Below are positions 61,850 to 64,000 of a DNA stretch of 64,000 bases, in pieces (the first letter of the stretch is position 1; each line of letters opens with the position of its first letter). This DNA is from Siccirubricoccus deserti (lineage in GTDB: Bacteria > Pseudomonadota > Alphaproteobacteria > Acetobacterales > Acetobacteraceae). The position numbers and the translations under genes are program-made. The notes beneath the pieces are model-generated. The model ran no database searches. It saw nothing but the letters and a program-made list of their open reading frames with translations, and was not told where the DNA came from. The stretch is from contig NZ_JACOMF010000007.1 in NCBI RefSeq assembly GCF_014283215.1, forward strand, positions 1-64,000, read 5' to 3'.

Positions 61850-63436
61850 TCAATCCTCGCGCCGGAGCAGGCGGTAGCCCTCGATCTCCGCGACCGGACG
61901 GTAGCGCCGCAGTGTCTCGGCAAACAGCGGATGGCGGGAAAAATAATCGAGAAAGTCGAATTCCTCGCCGCAGCGAGGGATGCCGGGGTTGCGGCTGACC
62001 AGAATGGCGGCCGGCGGCGCCCGGGCGAAATCCTCGGCGACGGTGCGGTAGACGAAGAACTCGGTGCGCGACATGGCGTGGCTGGGCCGGTAGCGGTGGC
62101 CGCCATCCGGGCATTCGGCATTGACCCCCTGCAACAGCCAGAGGTTCATCGTCCGCAAGGTGGATTGCGCATGGGCGTAGTTCAGTGCCGGGTAGACCGG
62201 GAAGATGTCGGGCGAGAGGACCAGCAGCCGCTCGCCATGCGCCTCGCGCTTCAGCAAGGCTGAGACGGCGCCGGCGCGCGACCAGGACCAGGTGATCTCC
62301 CGCCACGGCGCCTCGGCCCCGGCGAAGCCGTGCAGGCCGATGGCGAATGCGGCGACCGCGGCGGCGCCGGGCGCCACGCCGGCCAGCCTGCCCGGCGGCA
62401 GCGCCCATTCCAGCCAGCGCGCCGCCAGCACCACCGCCAGCAGCCCGGCGAAGATTCGCACCGGCAGGGCGTGATAGGTCCAGCCCTTGTGCTGCACCAC
62501 CGCGGCCAGGGTGGCGCCCAGCGCCGCCAGCACCAGCACCCGGGGCAGCGCCCCCCAGCTTGGCCGGAAGGCGACGATGCCGAGCGGCAGCAGCAGCATC
62601 AGCGCGGTGCCGAGCCGTTCCGTCAGCAGCACCTGCCACCAGGCGAAGCCGCCCAGTCCAAGGTAGAGATCCCGGATCAGCGGCAGGACCTGACCAAAAT
62701 AGGCCGGGAAGGCCAGCGGAATGGCGACGAGATAGGCCAGCCAGAGCGCCGCCATCAGCCAGGGCACCGGATCCCGCACCGCCCGCCACGGCCCGCGGCC
62801 GAGCAGCACCAGCAGCTCGACCAGCGCGGGGATGGCGAGGAAATGCGGCTTGAGGGCGAAGCCGAGTGCCGCCAGCGCCGCCGCGCCGAGGGTAATCCCG
62901 GGCCCGCTCCCCACCCCCTCCAGCCGCCGCGCCGCGAGCAGCAGGTAGGGCAGCGCCAGCACCGCCATGAGGTGCTCGCGCTGGCCGAAATCATAGCTGG
63001 CGCTGAGGGTGAGCAAGGGCAGCACCACTGACAGCACGGCCGCCTCGATCGGCGCCTCCGCCCGGCCGCGGGCGAGCCGCAACGCCACCCCGGCGGCCAG
63101 GGCGCAGAGGCCGAGCAGGCAAAGCAGCAGCGCCGGCACCGCGCCGAGCGGGGTCCAGGCGCCGATCGCCGCCGGCAGCAGGGTCAGCACGAAGATCAGC
63201 GGCGGGTTGGCATCGATGAGGTCGATATAAAGCCGCTCGCCACCAAGCCAGCGTTCGGCGAAGCTCAGGATGGCGGCGACGTCGTGATTGAGCGGTGGCG
63301 ACAGCAGGGTAAGCAGGAAGCCGAGCGCCGGCACCAGCGCCAGCAGCCGCAACGCCCCGGCGGCGGTGCCCCGGGCGGCCGGCGCACTGTCCTCGGCGGC
63401 AAGCGGCGGGGTCGGGATATGATCGGCAATCGGCAT
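61850..63436 (-). CDS. Polytopic membrane protein, GT-C/GT39-like glycosyltransferase
   Basis: A 528-residue protein with about ten to twelve hydrophobic segments. The first luminal loop carries NHDVAAILSFAERWLGGERLYIDLIDANPP, with the acidic residue expected of GT-C enzymes. After the last helix (about residue 370) a soluble tail follows (SWSRAGAVSALLKREA...LLRRED). The family assignment is moderate. It heads an operon with the two EamA transporters and the MBL gene. The 63437-63611 spacer, divergent to the methyltransferase, has an AT-richer stretch around the palindrome TTGCGCAA. Confidence 0.75.
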   Translation of the reverse strand: MPIADHIPTPPLAAEDSAPAARGTAAGALRLLALVPALGFLLTLLSPPLNHDVAAILSFAERWLGGERLYIDLIDANPPLIFVLTLLPAAIGAWTPLGAVPALLLCLLGLCALAAGVALRLARGRAEAPIEAAVLSVVLPLLTLSASYDFGQREHLMAVLALPYLLLAARRLEGVGSGPGITLGAAALAALGFALKPHFLAIPALVELLVLLGRGPWRAVRDPVPWLMAALWLAYLVAIPLAFPAYFGQVLPLIRDLYLGLGGFAWWQVLLTERLGTALMLLLPLGIVAFRPSWGALPRVLVLAALGATLAAVVQHKGWTYHALPVRIFAGLLAVVLAARWLEWALPPGRLAGVAPGAAAVAAFAIGLHGFAGAEAPWREITWSWSRAGAVSALLKREAHGERLLVLSPDIFPVYPALNYAHAQSTLRTMNLWLLQGVNAECPDGGHRYRPSHAMSRTEFFVYRTVAEDFARAPPAAILVSRNPGIPRCGEEFDFLDYFSRHPLFAETLRRYRPVAEIEGYRLLRRED

Positions 63437-63611
63437 GATGGCGGATCATTGGTTGCCACGCGATGATTGCGCAATTGCGATTATGGCCGCGGTGCGGCGA
63501 ACGTGTGCAGCTTTCGCGGCACGGAATCACCTTTTTGCGTGCGATCAACTCGCGCGACCGTTTTGATACCGCGCCTTGTTCCCGCAGGTGCTGCTATGCC
63601 AGAAGCGGGCC

Positions 63612-64000
63612 GTGGAACCCGCTGAATACGAACTGATGGACGCAGCCGAGGACGGGATGTGGTGGTACCGCAGCCTGCACGGCGAAGTCCTCGACACGCT
63701 CGATGCCGCCGGGGCCCGTCCCGGGTGGCTGCTCGATGCCGGCTGCGGCACCGGAGGCTTCCTTGCGCGCCTCTGCGCCGCGCGGCCGGGGCAGCGGGCA
63801 ATCGGGCTGGAGTATTTTCCAGAGGCTGCCAGCCGGGCGGCGGCCAAGGCTGGTGTGCCGGTCAGCGTCGGTTCGGTCAATGCGCTGCCTTTCGCCGATG
63901 CCAGCTTCACCATCGTGGTAAGCCTCGACGTGCTGTCGCATGACGCGGTCGACCCCGAGCAGGCGCTGGCCGAAATGCGTCGGGTGCTGGCCCCGGGCGG
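63612..64000 (+). CDS. Class I SAM-dependent methyltransferase (partial, runs off the right edge)
   Basis: The visible 129 residues contain EYELMDAAEDGMWWYRSLH, SAM motif I LLDAGCGTGGFLARL, motif II IGLEYFPEAASRA, and VGSVNALPFADASFTIVVSLDVLSH. This is a type 11 (ubiquinone/menaquinone-like) methyltransferase fold. Start GTG 63612 (codons for EPAEYELM follow) matches the family; GTG 63588 or ATG 63636 are alternatives. It is adjacent to the glycosyltransferase-like gene, so a glycan or lipid role is possible. Confidence 0.85.
   Translation, partial: MEPAEYELMDAAEDGMWWYRSLHGEVLDTLDAAGARPGWLLDAGCGTGGFLARLCAARPGQRAIGLEYFPEAASRAAAKAGVPVSVGSVNALPFADASFTIVVSLDVLSHDAVDPEQALAEMRRVLAPG

Overview
The window is about 64 kb of very GC-rich, gene-dense chromosome. 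Third codon positions are so GC-biased that most genes carry long spurious antisense frames. The gene set (SUF-only Fe-S assembly, PHB depolymerase and phasin, CydDC, HWE-type histidine kinase, Bug-type solute receptor, PagL, alphaproteobacterial-style intergenic palindromes) points to an alphaproteobacterium, most probably a Roseomonas-like member of the Acetobacteraceae. That placement is from gene content and composition, not from a search. I saw no tRNA, rRNA, CRISPR array, prophage, defence system or replication origin.

Layout. 1-740: C-terminal part of a DDE transposase running in from the left edge. 594-2736: two sugar-modifying genes (DegT aminotransferase, NAD-dependent epimerase) on the minus strand. 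2939-8382: RidA-like protein, an RTX protein with a 216-bp internal tandem repeat, and cydDC. 8487-9352: a decayed polysaccharide deacetylase whose stop overlaps an intact lipocalin gene. 9536-13911: an MFS protein that seems to have lost a membrane helix, then a thiolase/Zn-ribbon pair divergent from a CaiB-type CoA-transferase. 14085-19547: aminotransferase, hybrid PAS histidine kinase, nitronate monooxygenase. 19579-24790, minus strand: Bug receptor, double ABM-like protein, polysaccharide deacetylase, purine permease, PHB depolymerase. 24928-30695: GST, Mpo1-like protein, an MFS transporter fused to an ABM-like domain, DinB, Dps, and a CAP-domain RTX protein. 30977-37990: parE, phasin, methyltransferase, small Cys-containing secreted protein, 997-residue HWE histidine kinase. 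38061-45269: hydrolase, RhlE-like helicase, glutaryl-CoA dehydrogenase, DUF2721 protein, RlmD-like rRNA methyltransferase, secreted metallo-hydrolase. 45563-52770: pagL and a complete eight-gene suf operon (regulator-sufB-C-D-S-U-T-A) with a palindromic operator over its promoter. 52892-59046: hydrolase, SDR, fused ADP-forming acyl-CoA synthetase, VOC protein, nitroreductase, NUDIX protein. 59035-63436: membrane glycosyltransferase-like protein, two EamA transporters, metallo-hydrolase. 63612 to the right edge: start of a methyltransferase.

How it fits together. Most of the window is housekeeping and catabolic: acyl-CoA metabolism (thiolase, CaiB, GcdH, SDR, acyl-CoA synthetase), PHA storage and release (PhaZ, phasin), Fe-S cluster supply (suf) and redox or stress functions (CydDC, Dps, GST, NMO). 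Many start codons overlap the preceding stop, often as ATGA/GTGA, and several real starts are GTG or TTG chosen here by ribosome-binding-site position.

I did not find a convincing new multi-gene system. The most original signals are two families of dispersed intergenic repeats (R1 with five copies, R2 with three), one of which supplies the last codons and stop of a hydrolase gene; the eroded deacetylase next to the lipocalin; and the helix-deleted MFS gene.
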